Positions 18,015 to 25,767 of a stretch of DNA of 64,000 nt are shown here, piece by piece (within the stretch, counting starts at the first letter, position 1; every line of letters starts with the position of its first letter). The notes beneath the pieces are model-generated. The model was given only the letters and a program-made list of their open reading frames with translations. It made no database searches and was not told the origin of the DNA. Source of the DNA: an uncultured Methanolobus sp. (lineage in GTDB: Archaea > Halobacteriota > Methanosarcinia > Methanosarcinales > Methanosarcinaceae); assembly GCF_963667555.1 (NCBI RefSeq), contig NZ_OY763421.1:2435562-2499561 (forward strand), in the 5' to 3' direction. Made by a program: the position numbers and the translations under genes.

Positions 18015-18758
18015 CATTACTGCAAATTTGTTATTGTTGTTCTGAATTGCCGAGAAATTGCTTGCAGGATAATATTTCCTGTACCTGCCATCTTTTTCAT
18101 CACGTATTGCATTCTCATCTTTCAGCCGACTAATGTGCCAGTGAATCGTACTTTTGTCAACTCCGAGCTTTTCAGATAATTCCTTACCAGTCACACCAGG
18201 TTCTTCACATATTGTTTCCAGAACACATTTTCTAGTATCACTTTGTGTATTAGAACCTGTAGCTTGCAGAACTTTCTCATTAGAGCTACCCTTGGTGAAA
18301 TAATTAATGAATCTCCCCTGCCTGAGAGCAACAAGGAGATTTGAAAGCTGAAGCTTATTAGCATGATACCTGAAGGTTCCTCTTTTCATATCCAGTTCTG
18401 AAAGAACATCACTCTCAGAGCAACCCGGATTTTCAGATACATACGAAAGTATCTTTTTCCTGTTCTTTTCACCTTTATTGCATGCTACCTTTCCCAGCAG
18501 CAATGGGATGAATTTACCTATTGAAACTATAACAAACCAGATAGTGCAACCAATCCATATGAATTTGAGCTTAAAAGGAAGGTCCCAGAAAGTAAGATTA
18601 CCGTCTGCACCTGTAGAATCAATAAGTTCAGGCGGGATATCGTCCGGGCGATCATTGTAAGGAACCACAGTATACTCAGCGCTTGCAATAAAGCAACCAC
18701 ATACAATCAATAATAAAAAAATCAGGATTTTCAGAATACTGTTTAATTTAAGTTTCAA
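18006..18758 (-). CDS. membrane-anchored winged-helix transcriptional regulator
   Basis: A 250-residue protein with a signal-peptide-like N-terminus (ILIFLLLIVCGCFIASAEY), a short outside segment, a second membrane helix (about 70-90, FIWIGCTIWFVIVSIGKFI), and then two winged-helix domains. The first is at about 100-155 (ILSYVSENPGCSESDVLSEL, DMKRGTFRYHANKLQ). The second is at about 175-240 (VLETICEEPGVTGKELSEKL, GVDKSTIHWHISRLKDENAI). The topology places the DNA-binding part in the cytosol, as in other Methanosarcinales membrane regulators. The predicted start is a TTG at 18758 preceded by GGGGG. It borders the A+T-rich island and may control it; that is inference. Confidence 0.75.
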   Translation of the reverse strand: MKLKLNSILKILIFLLLIVCGCFIASAEYTVVPYNDRPDDIPPELIDSTGADGNLTFWDLPFKLKFIWIGCTIWFVIVSIGKFIPLLLGKVACNKGEKNRKKILSYVSENPGCSESDVLSELDMKRGTFRYHANKLQLSNLLVALRQGRFINYFTKGSSNEKVLQATGSNTQSDTRKCVLETICEEPGVTGKELSEKLGVDKSTIHWHISRLKDENAIRDEKDGRYRKYYPASNFSAIQNNNNKFAVMSD

Positions 18759-19223
18759 GTAATGGAACCCCCGCCATCACATCAATTGTAGATAAGTTCT
18801 ACGATTAGACAAACTTTGAGTTGAAGATAACAAATATATGATATATAGATTATGGCCAATCGTTCCAACTAATTTCAAAATACTACGTCATCAAATATAC
18901 CACATTATTTTACATAAAGTACCCCAAGTAGAAAACGTAACATACAGGCAGAATTATGAAAAATAACCAAGACAAGTATTAAATTTATAATTATAAATTA
19001 TATGTTCTGCATACTCAGTTTAAACGATGGCCACAATAGTTAAATAAAATAACAAATAATTTTACGATGTCACATTATAATAATGTGGAGTGGGGTCCAA
19101 ACTAAACTTGCAGAGTCGGCTTGAACCCCGGAACGCCCTAAGGCAAGGTTAAGGTTGGCTTTGTTAATGTTTAAAGTTTGCGTAATCTTGCCTCAGGAGT
19201 AAATTAAAAGAGGTAAGAAACAG
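18759..19223. other. A+T-rich intergenic region with structured leader
   Basis: This 465-base gap lies between the divergent membrane regulator and the small secreted protein. It is very A+T-rich up to about 19080 and has no convincing gene. From about 19085 the composition changes abruptly to a G+C-richer stretch with several nested complementary segments, listed separately. Confidence 0.6.
19085..19200 (+). ncRNA. candidate structured 5' leader or non-coding RNA
   Basis: Complementary pairs are visible: GGGGT with ACCCC (19092-19096, about 19125-19129); CAAACT/AAAC with GTTT/AAAGTTTG (about 19099-19108 and 19170-19181); and AGGCAAG with CTTGCCT (about 19141-19147 and 19188-19194). The last arm ends just before a GAGGT ribosome site and the ATG at 19224. 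Some pairings are mutually exclusive, as in a switching leader. A degenerate IS200/IS605-type end is another explanation. No known riboswitch consensus is recognised. Confidence 0.4.
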
Positions 19224-19649
19224 ATGAGAATAATATCGAAAATACTGTTAGCACTTGCAGCATGCTTTTTACTAACAGGTATTGCAGCAGCATACGAGAA
19301 CCCTGATGCAGGGGATACATGGAGTACAGCAACAAATTTTGACTGTGATAGCACATATAATTATGTAGTGGGAGGCGTGGCATCACCAAGTGATGAACAT
19401 GATTATTGGAAGAGTTATGATCCCAATGTAGGAGATAGCCTAGAAGTCTGGCTCAATAATGTTGGATACATTAATTATGTAGCTGCATTTTTGCTTGATG
19501 GTGATGGGGATGAAATTGCACGGTATGGCAGAAGTATCGGCACCTCTGTAACTGATACGACATTGGACACTACGAAGGTTTACTTGCACCTTCAATATGG
19601 TGGAGTGAACACTGACTACACGGCATTAGTCATAAATCATGACGCTTGA
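19224..19649 (+). CDS. small secreted protein, PPC-like beta domain
   Basis: A 141-residue protein with a clear signal peptide (IISKILLALAACFLLTGIAA, cut after AAAYE or nearby). The mature part (ENPDAGDTWSTATNFDCDST, then EHDYWKSYDPNVGDSLEVWL, then a YLHLQYGG strand) resembles bacterial pre-peptidase C-terminal (PPC) type beta-sandwich domains, but I do not recognise a named family. There is no C-terminal anchor, so it may be released or held by partners. It is the first gene of the ABC island and is separated from the beta-propeller gene by a strong hairpin. Confidence 0.6.
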   Translation: MRIISKILLALAACFLLTGIAAAYENPDAGDTWSTATNFDCDSTYNYVVGGVASPSDEHDYWKSYDPNVGDSLEVWLNNVGYINYVAAFLLDGDGDEIARYGRSIGTSVTDTTLDTTKVYLHLQYGGVNTDYTALVINHDA

Positions 19650-19656
19650 ACATCAA

Positions 19657-19692
19657 AAGCTCTGGGATATCCAGAGCTTATATTTCTTTATA
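19657..19692 (+). terminator. hairpin after the small secreted protein gene
   Basis: AAGCTCTGG, a GATAT loop and CCAGAGCTT make a perfect 9-bp stem at 19657-19679, followed by T-rich ATATTTCTTTAT. It could end most transcripts here so that the secreted protein is made in excess over the downstream ABC genes. Confidence 0.6.
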
Positions 19693-19706
19693 AGTAGGAT
19701 ACTAAA

Positions 19707-21377
19707 ATGGGTGCAAAAACTATTACTGTTTGCATGATGTTGCTTTTATTTGGAACTGCACAAACTATAGCAATACCGAATAATTCCAGTGTCAACTCAA
19801 TCGAAATAAATCCCTTATTTGTGGCTGAAGAATATATTATATCATCCGAAAGATTGAGTCCTGATGGAAACTACTTATTGGTGAGTTCATACAGCCCAAT
19901 TTCAATGTCTCAAAGTCTCAATCATATTTATTTGATGGACATCAAAAACAAAACCTATGGAAAAATAGACTATAAGATTACAGAAGAAGAAAGTAACTAT
20001 ATCGTCTTTGCTTTGCCAATTGGCTGGAATCCATCAGGCGACAAAATCTATTTTTCAATATCGAAAAGAGAGGGAGGAAATGTTGTTATCTGCAAACCCG
20101 ATGGTACAGATATGAGAGTAATGGGGTCTTCAGAAACAACTACTCTTTCTGAAGCAATAAGCAATCTTGGTGGTAATGTTCGGTACAGAGAGTTAACATT
20201 CAGCCCGGATTCAAGTAAAATAGCTTACGTATATGATGATCCAGATAATTTTCTTGGAAACCTTTGGATTGAAAATACAGATGGAACAGATGCCTTTGAA
20301 TTAAGAGCAGAAGCCAGTAAACCTGTATGGTATAATTCTACGATTATTTGTTTCCTGACAGGGGATGGGTCTTTAATGTTTGCTGATAAAGAAGGAAATC
20401 CTATTCAAACCATATATCCATCCAATCCAGATGAAAAATTTACGAAATTCACACTTAGCCCCGATAAGAAAAAAATAACCATTTTTTCAAGCATTGGTGA
20501 CAGATATTTAACATATATTGCTAATGTAGATGGAACAAATCTACTGGAAGCTGAAATAAATAAAAATAGTCCTAATTATTCTGATTTAAGTAACTGGCAA
20601 CCAAATGGATCCTCTATAGTGCTGGAAGAAAATGGAGATTTATATATTTTTGAAGGGGAAAAACATACCCGAAGACTTCTGCATGAAGGGAATGCATCTC
20701 AAGTTCAGTGGTTCCCTGATGGGGAAAAGTTGCTTTTTATTGAAGATGGGAGCAAAATTTATTCCATAAATCGTGATGGAGAAAATCTTTTTTACATTAC
20801 TGATATAGGGCTAATACCCAGTCATATATTGGAACTATTTGAGAAAAAAACAGTATCTATCAGTTCTTCAGGAGACTTTATTGCATTCACATCTGGATTA
20901 TCATCAGAAGGAAAACTGATTGACACCGAGTCATCCTTAAGTGATAGTAATAACATTTCAGCACCTTTATTTCTAGTCCGCTCGAATGGTGCTAATCTCA
21001 CCCAATTAACACCTGTTATAAATGGAAGATATGACTTTTTGGACGAATGGATCTGTAATAAGGAGTTGCTAATTCTAGATTACGTTCAATTTTCAGATAA
21101 TGAACTGATATATGGTAATCCATCTTTATTTTCACTAAATGGTGAAGATTTGAAAAATGGATGGCAAGAAATGTCTGTAAGCCAAATCATACATATGGAC
21201 GATGAAAAGATACCTGAAAACAACAGTCTGGTAAACAAGACAACAGTACTGAATAAAACTAGTCCTAATAATCCGGATGAATCTAAAAATAAACAATCTC
21301 CATCTTTTAGAACCGTAGATATTCTAGTCTGCATTTTGTGCTTATTTTTATTAAAACAGAAAAGGTGTTTAAAATGA
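19707..21377 (+). CDS. membrane-anchored WD40-like (PD40/TolB-type) beta-propeller protein
   Basis: A 556-residue protein with an N-terminal signal peptide (TITVCMMLLLFGTAQTIA), repeated PD40-type blades (LSPDGNYLLVSSY, FSPDSSKIAYVYD, LSPDKKKITIFSS, WFPDGEKLLFIEDGSK, SSGDFIAFTSG), and a C-terminal membrane helix (TVDILVCILCLFLLKQKR). It should face outside with its propeller and be tethered at its C-terminus. Its stop overlaps the first permease start (ATGA), so it is part of the transporter operon. NosD-like extracytoplasmic partners of NosFY-type ABC systems occupy the same position, but with a different fold. The substrate is unknown. Confidence 0.75.
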   Translation: MGAKTITVCMMLLLFGTAQTIAIPNNSSVNSIEINPLFVAEEYIISSERLSPDGNYLLVSSYSPISMSQSLNHIYLMDIKNKTYGKIDYKITEEESNYIVFALPIGWNPSGDKIYFSISKREGGNVVICKPDGTDMRVMGSSETTTLSEAISNLGGNVRYRELTFSPDSSKIAYVYDDPDNFLGNLWIENTDGTDAFELRAEASKPVWYNSTIICFLTGDGSLMFADKEGNPIQTIYPSNPDEKFTKFTLSPDKKKITIFSSIGDRYLTYIANVDGTNLLEAEINKNSPNYSDLSNWQPNGSSIVLEENGDLYIFEGEKHTRRLLHEGNASQVQWFPDGEKLLFIEDGSKIYSINRDGENLFYITDIGLIPSHILELFEKKTVSISSSGDFIAFTSGLSSEGKLIDTESSLSDSNNISAPLFLVRSNGANLTQLTPVINGRYDFLDEWICNKELLILDYVQFSDNELIYGNPSLFSLNGEDLKNGWQEMSVSQIIHMDDEKIPENNSLVNKTTVLNKTSPNNPDESKNKQSPSFRTVDILVCILCLFLLKQKRCLK

Positions 21378-22222
21378 TCAACCTGAATGCAATTACTACA
21401 ATAGCAAAAAAAGAGTTTTCTGACAAATTATATGAAAGAAGTCTAATATTACTAATGGCAGTATTTATGATTTCTTTATTTATCTATACATACGGTAATG
21501 ATTTTGGAGATGCCACTAAAATAATAGGTGTCTTTTTCCCATTAATAGGAATCGTATTGGGCTATGATGCAATCGTTAAGGAAAAAAACAGCAAAAGCAT
21601 TAATGTTCTGCTGACACATCCAGTATTTCGTGATAATATCATAACTGGCAAATTTGTAGGGATATCACTCACTCTTTTTCTTGTTGTATTCATTTCTTTA
21701 ATGATAATTGTAGCATCCGATTACATTATCAGTGGACAGGTTGCCCAATTAGAGAGTCTTCTGCGGCTATTAGTATATGGCATTTTTACTTTTTTATATC
21801 TTTTGATTTTTGCATCATTGGGAATATTAACTTCGATAAAATTTAAAAATGAACTCAATTCTCTTGCTTTTGGAATTATAATATGGATTAACATGTGTTT
21901 TGCCCTGGGTCCATCAATAATCATGTTGACATCTTTTATTACAGGCCAATCAATGTTCGATATGACTGATGAATTTTTATCTACTGGAGCTTTGTTGTTT
22001 AACATCTCCCCCATACATCACTTTGCAGAAGTAACTGTAGGAACACTAGATTTGAGCTATGGGTCTTTTAGTATACAAAAAGAAGTACATGGTATTTTGG
22101 ACACCAGATACTCTTTATCTTATCTGCTTGGGTATTATTGGCAAAATATAATGATATTGATAGCAATACCGGTTATTTTGGTAATTGTTTCTTACATCTC
22201 ATTTTTGCGGGAAGACATCTAA
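21374..22222 (+). CDS. ABC-2 type (NosY-like) permease, copy 1
   Basis: A 282-residue membrane protein with about six transmembrane helices (for example SLILLMAVFMISLFIYTYG and VGISLTLFLVVFISLMIIV). It starts with the cytoplasmic IAKKEFSDKLYERS block and carries the conserved motif LLTHPVFRDNIITGKFVG after the second helix. It is paralogous to the next gene. The ATG at 21374 is chosen because it gives the typical short N-terminus (MINLNAITTIAKKEF) and overlaps the upstream stop by 4 bases; an ATG at 21338 would add 12 residues. It presumably forms a heterodimer with copy 2, driven by the ATPase at 24361. Confidence 0.8.
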   Translation: MINLNAITTIAKKEFSDKLYERSLILLMAVFMISLFIYTYGNDFGDATKIIGVFFPLIGIVLGYDAIVKEKNSKSINVLLTHPVFRDNIITGKFVGISLTLFLVVFISLMIIVASDYIISGQVAQLESLLRLLVYGIFTFLYLLIFASLGILTSIKFKNELNSLAFGIIIWINMCFALGPSIIMLTSFITGQSMFDMTDEFLSTGALLFNISPIHHFAEVTVGTLDLSYGSFSIQKEVHGILDTRYSLSYLLGYYWQNIMILIAIPVILVIVSYISFLREDI

Positions 22223-22235
22223 TGAGGGATATAAA

Positions 22236-23132
22236 ATGATGAATGCAACTAGTAATATGATGATAATAGCAAAAAAAGAATTCATCGACCATTTGAGAAG
22301 CCCAGTATTTCTATCTTTTGCAGCTACATTTACACTTGTTATTTTCGCATGGTCCTATGTAAAAGGAATGGAGGTAGAGTACACTTCTACTGTTCTTGGA
22401 ATGGCTGATATAATGAGAGGATTTAAAGGTGTAGCAATGATTGTAGGAAGGTTCGCACCTGTTATTGGAATTGTACTGGGTTTTGATGCAATAGTAAAAG
22501 AAATAAAATCCAGCTCTATGAACACACTACTAACACATCCAGTATTCAGAGATAATGTCATTTTAGGAAAGATAGTTGGATGTAGTTTATGCATTCTTCT
22601 TTCACTATTTATCTCAATTAATATTGCAGCAGGCTCAATGCTTATTGTATCAGGAATTCCAGTTACTTTGCAACATATTACACGCATTGAGATATTTGTA
22701 TTATTAACATTCTTTTATAGTCTATTTTTCCTAGCAATCTCAATGTTCATATCAACTATCGTGAAAAAGGCAAATACATCTCTTCTTTACAATATTGCTA
22801 TATGGTTAATTTTTGTAATATTGTTTGCTCAATTAATATTCACATCTACTTACACCATAACTGAAGATCTGGAAATTTCAAATGAAAAAACACTGGATTG
22901 GCTGAATTTTGTTCCAAGCCATCATTATGTGTTTTCATCAGCAGGAGTGCCAGATGTTATGAAGGAATCATTTGATTACTATCCTGAGGTAGAGGGAATT
23001 TTTGATACGAGCCATACAATCAACGATTGGTTAAATGAATTCTGGCCTAATCTGGTAGTTCTTGTTGTATCACCTATCATTTTGTTGGTCATAACAGTTA
23101 TTGCCTTTCTGAAAAAAGATATTTCACTGTAA
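22236..23132 (+). CDS. ABC-2 type (NosY-like) permease, copy 2
   Basis: A 298-residue paralogue of copy 1, with about six membrane helices, the N-terminal MIIAKKEFIDHLRSPVF block and the same LLTHPVFRDNVILGKIVG motif. A large outside loop lies between the last two helices, with SHHYVFSSAG and a run rich in acidic residues. The start at 22236 follows GAGGG by 7 bases. Two different permease subunits, each matching one half of the pore, are typical of ABC-2 heterodimers. The next gene follows directly. Confidence 0.8.
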   Translation: MMNATSNMMIIAKKEFIDHLRSPVFLSFAATFTLVIFAWSYVKGMEVEYTSTVLGMADIMRGFKGVAMIVGRFAPVIGIVLGFDAIVKEIKSSSMNTLLTHPVFRDNVILGKIVGCSLCILLSLFISINIAAGSMLIVSGIPVTLQHITRIEIFVLLTFFYSLFFLAISMFISTIVKKANTSLLYNIAIWLIFVILFAQLIFTSTYTITEDLEISNEKTLDWLNFVPSHHYVFSSAGVPDVMKESFDYYPEVEGIFDTSHTINDWLNEFWPNLVVLVVSPIILLVITVIAFLKKDISL

Positions 23133-23144
23133 ATGAGGAAAAAT

Positions 23145-24356
23145 ATGTTTAAAAATATTTATCGAATACTTTTCCTGACATATTTTCTCCTAACGCTAAT
23201 AATCTGTAACCTAGCAGTTGCAGACTGGTCTTCAGTCATAGCTATTTCTCCTACAACAGGAAAGGTAGCTATTGCAGGAGATACAGTTGAATTTCCTATT
23301 AATGTCCAAAAAGGATACGATTACGAAGAAGAATCATGGTGTACTTTTTCCGTAGTTGATATCCCTCAAGGATGGAATGCGGGATTTTATGAGGACGATG
23401 AACAGATTACATCTCTAAACTTCCCAGAATATGATGACGATGAAGAAGATGAAAGAGAAATAATACTTCGAATAAAATCATCACAGTCTGCTACAAATGG
23501 ACTATATTCAATCTGGGTGCGTTTTGTTCCAGATGAAGGAGAAGTAATTCTCCGAGAGTATGCTGTCAAAATTGATAATAATGCTGATATTAACCTTGAA
23601 CTTTATTCGGATATCCCCGGCTTGCAAACCTCACCTGCAGATCCTGTTGACTTTGTTGTTACAGTCACTAACGACTACAAACACAGGATAACAATTAATC
23701 TTGATGTTGATGAGAAACCAGCTAACTGGAGTGTGCAACTTCTTGAAACAGAAGATGAAAAATACAGGATCAAAAAACAAAGCATTGAAGAAAGCAGTAC
23801 TCAGAATTTCATTGTCCGGGTAAATCCTCCGGTTAATACTGAAAATGGAATGTATAGTATAATAGTATCAGCTACTCCGGAAAACAGCAATCAGAGTGTT
23901 AGCCAATTATTGGAAGTATATATCGATGAGGAACTTGAAAAAAACGAAGCACTGGAAATTATCCCACAATCTCTAAACCTTACTCTTAATCCCGGGTCAG
24001 AAACAGAGGTATCTGTTACATTAAAAAATACAGGGCTGCAAGCAATCGAAAATGTTGAGCTCCAGCTTCAGGAAGACACAGGCATATCTACAGAAATTAA
24101 AACTTTTGGTGCAATCGAAGAATTAGAGGCAGGTGAGTCTGTTAAAATTCCAATCGAAATATCTGCAAGAGCAGATGCTTCTTCTGGTCCAAAAGAAATC
24201 TTGATGCGTGCAACAAGTGACACTATCAATAGCGAAGATGGAAAAATCATCGTCAACGTGGAAAAATCAGAAAGTAGCGGATATATAGGAATTACCATGA
24301 TAGTGGTTGCTTTTGTTATTTTAGGAATAATAATCTATAAATTTGGAAGGAGATGA
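23145..24356 (+). CDS. NEW3/COG1470-like extracytoplasmic protein with C-terminal membrane anchor
   Basis: A 403-residue protein: signal peptide (ILFLTYFLLTLIICNLAVA), three tandem immunoglobulin-like beta domains (about residues 35-130, 140-245 and 260-370) and a C-terminal transmembrane helix (YIGITMIVVAFVILGIIIYK). The repeated pattern of G-D-T-V-EFPINVQ and GSETEVSVTLKNTG is that of NEW3/CARDB-type domains in archaeal surface proteins. The ATG at 23145 is preferred over that at 23133, since GAGGA stands just ahead of it. Sitting between permease and ATPase genes, it is likely an obligate outside subunit of the transporter. Confidence 0.7.
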   Translation: MFKNIYRILFLTYFLLTLIICNLAVADWSSVIAISPTTGKVAIAGDTVEFPINVQKGYDYEEESWCTFSVVDIPQGWNAGFYEDDEQITSLNFPEYDDDEEDEREIILRIKSSQSATNGLYSIWVRFVPDEGEVILREYAVKIDNNADINLELYSDIPGLQTSPADPVDFVVTVTNDYKHRITINLDVDEKPANWSVQLLETEDEKYRIKKQSIEESSTQNFIVRVNPPVNTENGMYSIIVSATPENSNQSVSQLLEVYIDEELEKNEALEIIPQSLNLTLNPGSETEVSVTLKNTGLQAIENVELQLQEDTGISTEIKTFGAIEELEAGESVKIPIEISARADASSGPKEILMRATSDTINSEDGKIIVNVEKSESSGYIGITMIVVAFVILGIIIYKFGRR

Positions 24357-24360
24357 TAGA

Positions 24361-25305
24361 ATGAAGTATGAATATCCAATTATCGTAAATGAATTGACCA
24401 AAAAATTTGGAAAGCACAATGAAATTACTGCGGTTAATTCACTTAGCTTTAAGGTCAAAAAAGGCGAAGTTTTTGGATTTGTTGGTCCAAATGGTGCAGG
24501 CAAAACGACAACTATGAAAATGCTTATAGGATTGCTGGAACCCACAAATGGTGAAGGATACGTTGCCGGATATGATATCGTCAAGCAGATCATAAATATA
24601 AGAAAAGTAACAGGAGTACTTCCGGAACCTGCCGGCTATTATGATGATCTTACTGCACGCCAAAACTTGAGATTTTATGCAGATCTTAATTCAACACCTG
24701 ATAAAGAAAAAAAAATAGTCGAAATTCTTGAACTGGTGGGCCTAAAAGATGCTATTGACCAAAAAATTGGAGGCTTTTCAACAGGAATGAGAAAAAGATT
24801 TGGCCTTGCTCAGGCACTTATCAATGATCCTGAAATAATATTTTTAGATGAGCCAACAAGTGGAATTGATCCAAAGGGTGCTCAAATGATGCGAGACTTA
24901 ATTACAGATCTTAGCAAAAATAAAGGAGTAACTGTTTTTCTGAGTTCACACTCAATGGAGGAAGTTGAAGAAATATGCGATAGAATTGCAATAATTGCCA
25001 AAGGTAAATTGTTGGCAGTTGGCTCAATTGAAGATTTGAGAAGTGTGGTAAGAGAAAAGGAAGGAGTACATTATCTACTTGAAGTTCAGGATATCATACC
25101 TTCAGAAGCTGTAGAAGTTGTAAAGGATGTAGACGGTGTAGAAGAGGTTGAGATACAAGATACGACACTGAAAGTGCATTCTAATATTAAAAATGGCGCT
25201 GAAATTGCAAAAGCCATAGCAAAGGCTGGTGGCACCATATCTATATTAGAAGAACAGGAATTAACTCTGCAAAAATTGTTCCTTAAGATTATTGAAGAAG
25301 TATGA
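24361..25305 (+). CDS. ABC transporter ATP-binding protein (ABC-2/NosF-like)
   Basis: A 314-residue ATPase. It has Walker A GPNGAGKTTTMKM, Q-loop region VTGVLPEPAGYYDDLTARQN, signature region GGFSTGMRKRFGLAQAL, Walker B IIFLDEPTSGIDP and the switch histidine in LSSHSMEEVEEICDR. The C-terminal ~90 residues form the accessory domain common in ABC-2 exporter ATPases. The signature is FSTGM rather than LSGGQ, normal for this subgroup. GGAG lies 11 bases before the ATG at 24361. It is the last gene of the five-gene core (propeller, two permeases, NEW3 protein, ATPase). Export or surface-modifying transport is inferred. Confidence 0.88.
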   Translation: MKYEYPIIVNELTKKFGKHNEITAVNSLSFKVKKGEVFGFVGPNGAGKTTTMKMLIGLLEPTNGEGYVAGYDIVKQIINIRKVTGVLPEPAGYYDDLTARQNLRFYADLNSTPDKEKKIVEILELVGLKDAIDQKIGGFSTGMRKRFGLAQALINDPEIIFLDEPTSGIDPKGAQMMRDLITDLSKNKGVTVFLSSHSMEEVEEICDRIAIIAKGKLLAVGSIEDLRSVVREKEGVHYLLEVQDIIPSEAVEVVKDVDGVEEVEIQDTTLKVHSNIKNGAEIAKAIAKAGGTISILEEQELTLQKLFLKIIEEV

Positions 25306-25368
25306 CTTGATGAGATATTGTTTTAAAATATTTTAGAACCAATCTCATCATATTATGGAAATAACAAT

Positions 25369-25406
25369 CAAGGAGAAAAACAGTGAATAAACTTACATTC
25401 TCCTTG
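25369..25406. repeat. 9-bp perfect inverted repeat
   Basis: CAAGGAGAA at 25369-25377 and TTCTCCTTG at 25398-25406 pair perfectly around a 20-base loop. It lies between the ATPase gene and the truncated PepSY fragment. It could end the ABC operon or sequester its own AGGAG, but there is no T-run. Confidence 0.4.
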
Positions 25407-25431
25407 AAGCAATGAGGAAAACTAATATTGA

Positions 25432-25752
25432 AAATACGGCCGTAAACCCTGGTCAATGGATGAAAATGAAGTGGCAGTTGTTTCCACAGAGCCCGACATC
25501 TCCTCAGATGAAGCTTCTGAAATACTCAAAGAATACATGGTAAATGAACCTTTCATCGGGAAAGATAAAGCAGATACCGTTAAAATTGATTCTTCTACTC
25601 TTGTCTGGAAATTTGACGATAAACAAACAATACACCTTGCATGGTGGATACGGTTTAAAGATTCAACATTTGCAAACGAAGATTCTCCTGCAGCAACATG
25701 GATAGATGCACATTCTGGAGAGATTATATTATTTGTTTATGAAAGGGACTGA
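25432..25752 (+). pseudogene. truncated PepSY-domain protein fragment
   Basis: The frame opens at 25432 after a stop and the first ATG is at 25456, giving 98 residues. The translated stretch matches only the C-terminal third of the next gene: compare SSTLVWKFDDKQTIHLAWWI with ESKLIWKYTENDEIRLAWWM, and TWIDAHSGEI with VGIDANNGEV. Even the residues before the ATG (KYGRKPWS) align with the region before the last PepSY repeat. The signal peptide and first ~280 residues are missing, so this looks like a 5'-deleted copy. A short functional PepSY peptide is possible but lacks any export signal. Confidence 0.6.
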
Positions 25753-25767
25753 AGAGTGATATCCAAT

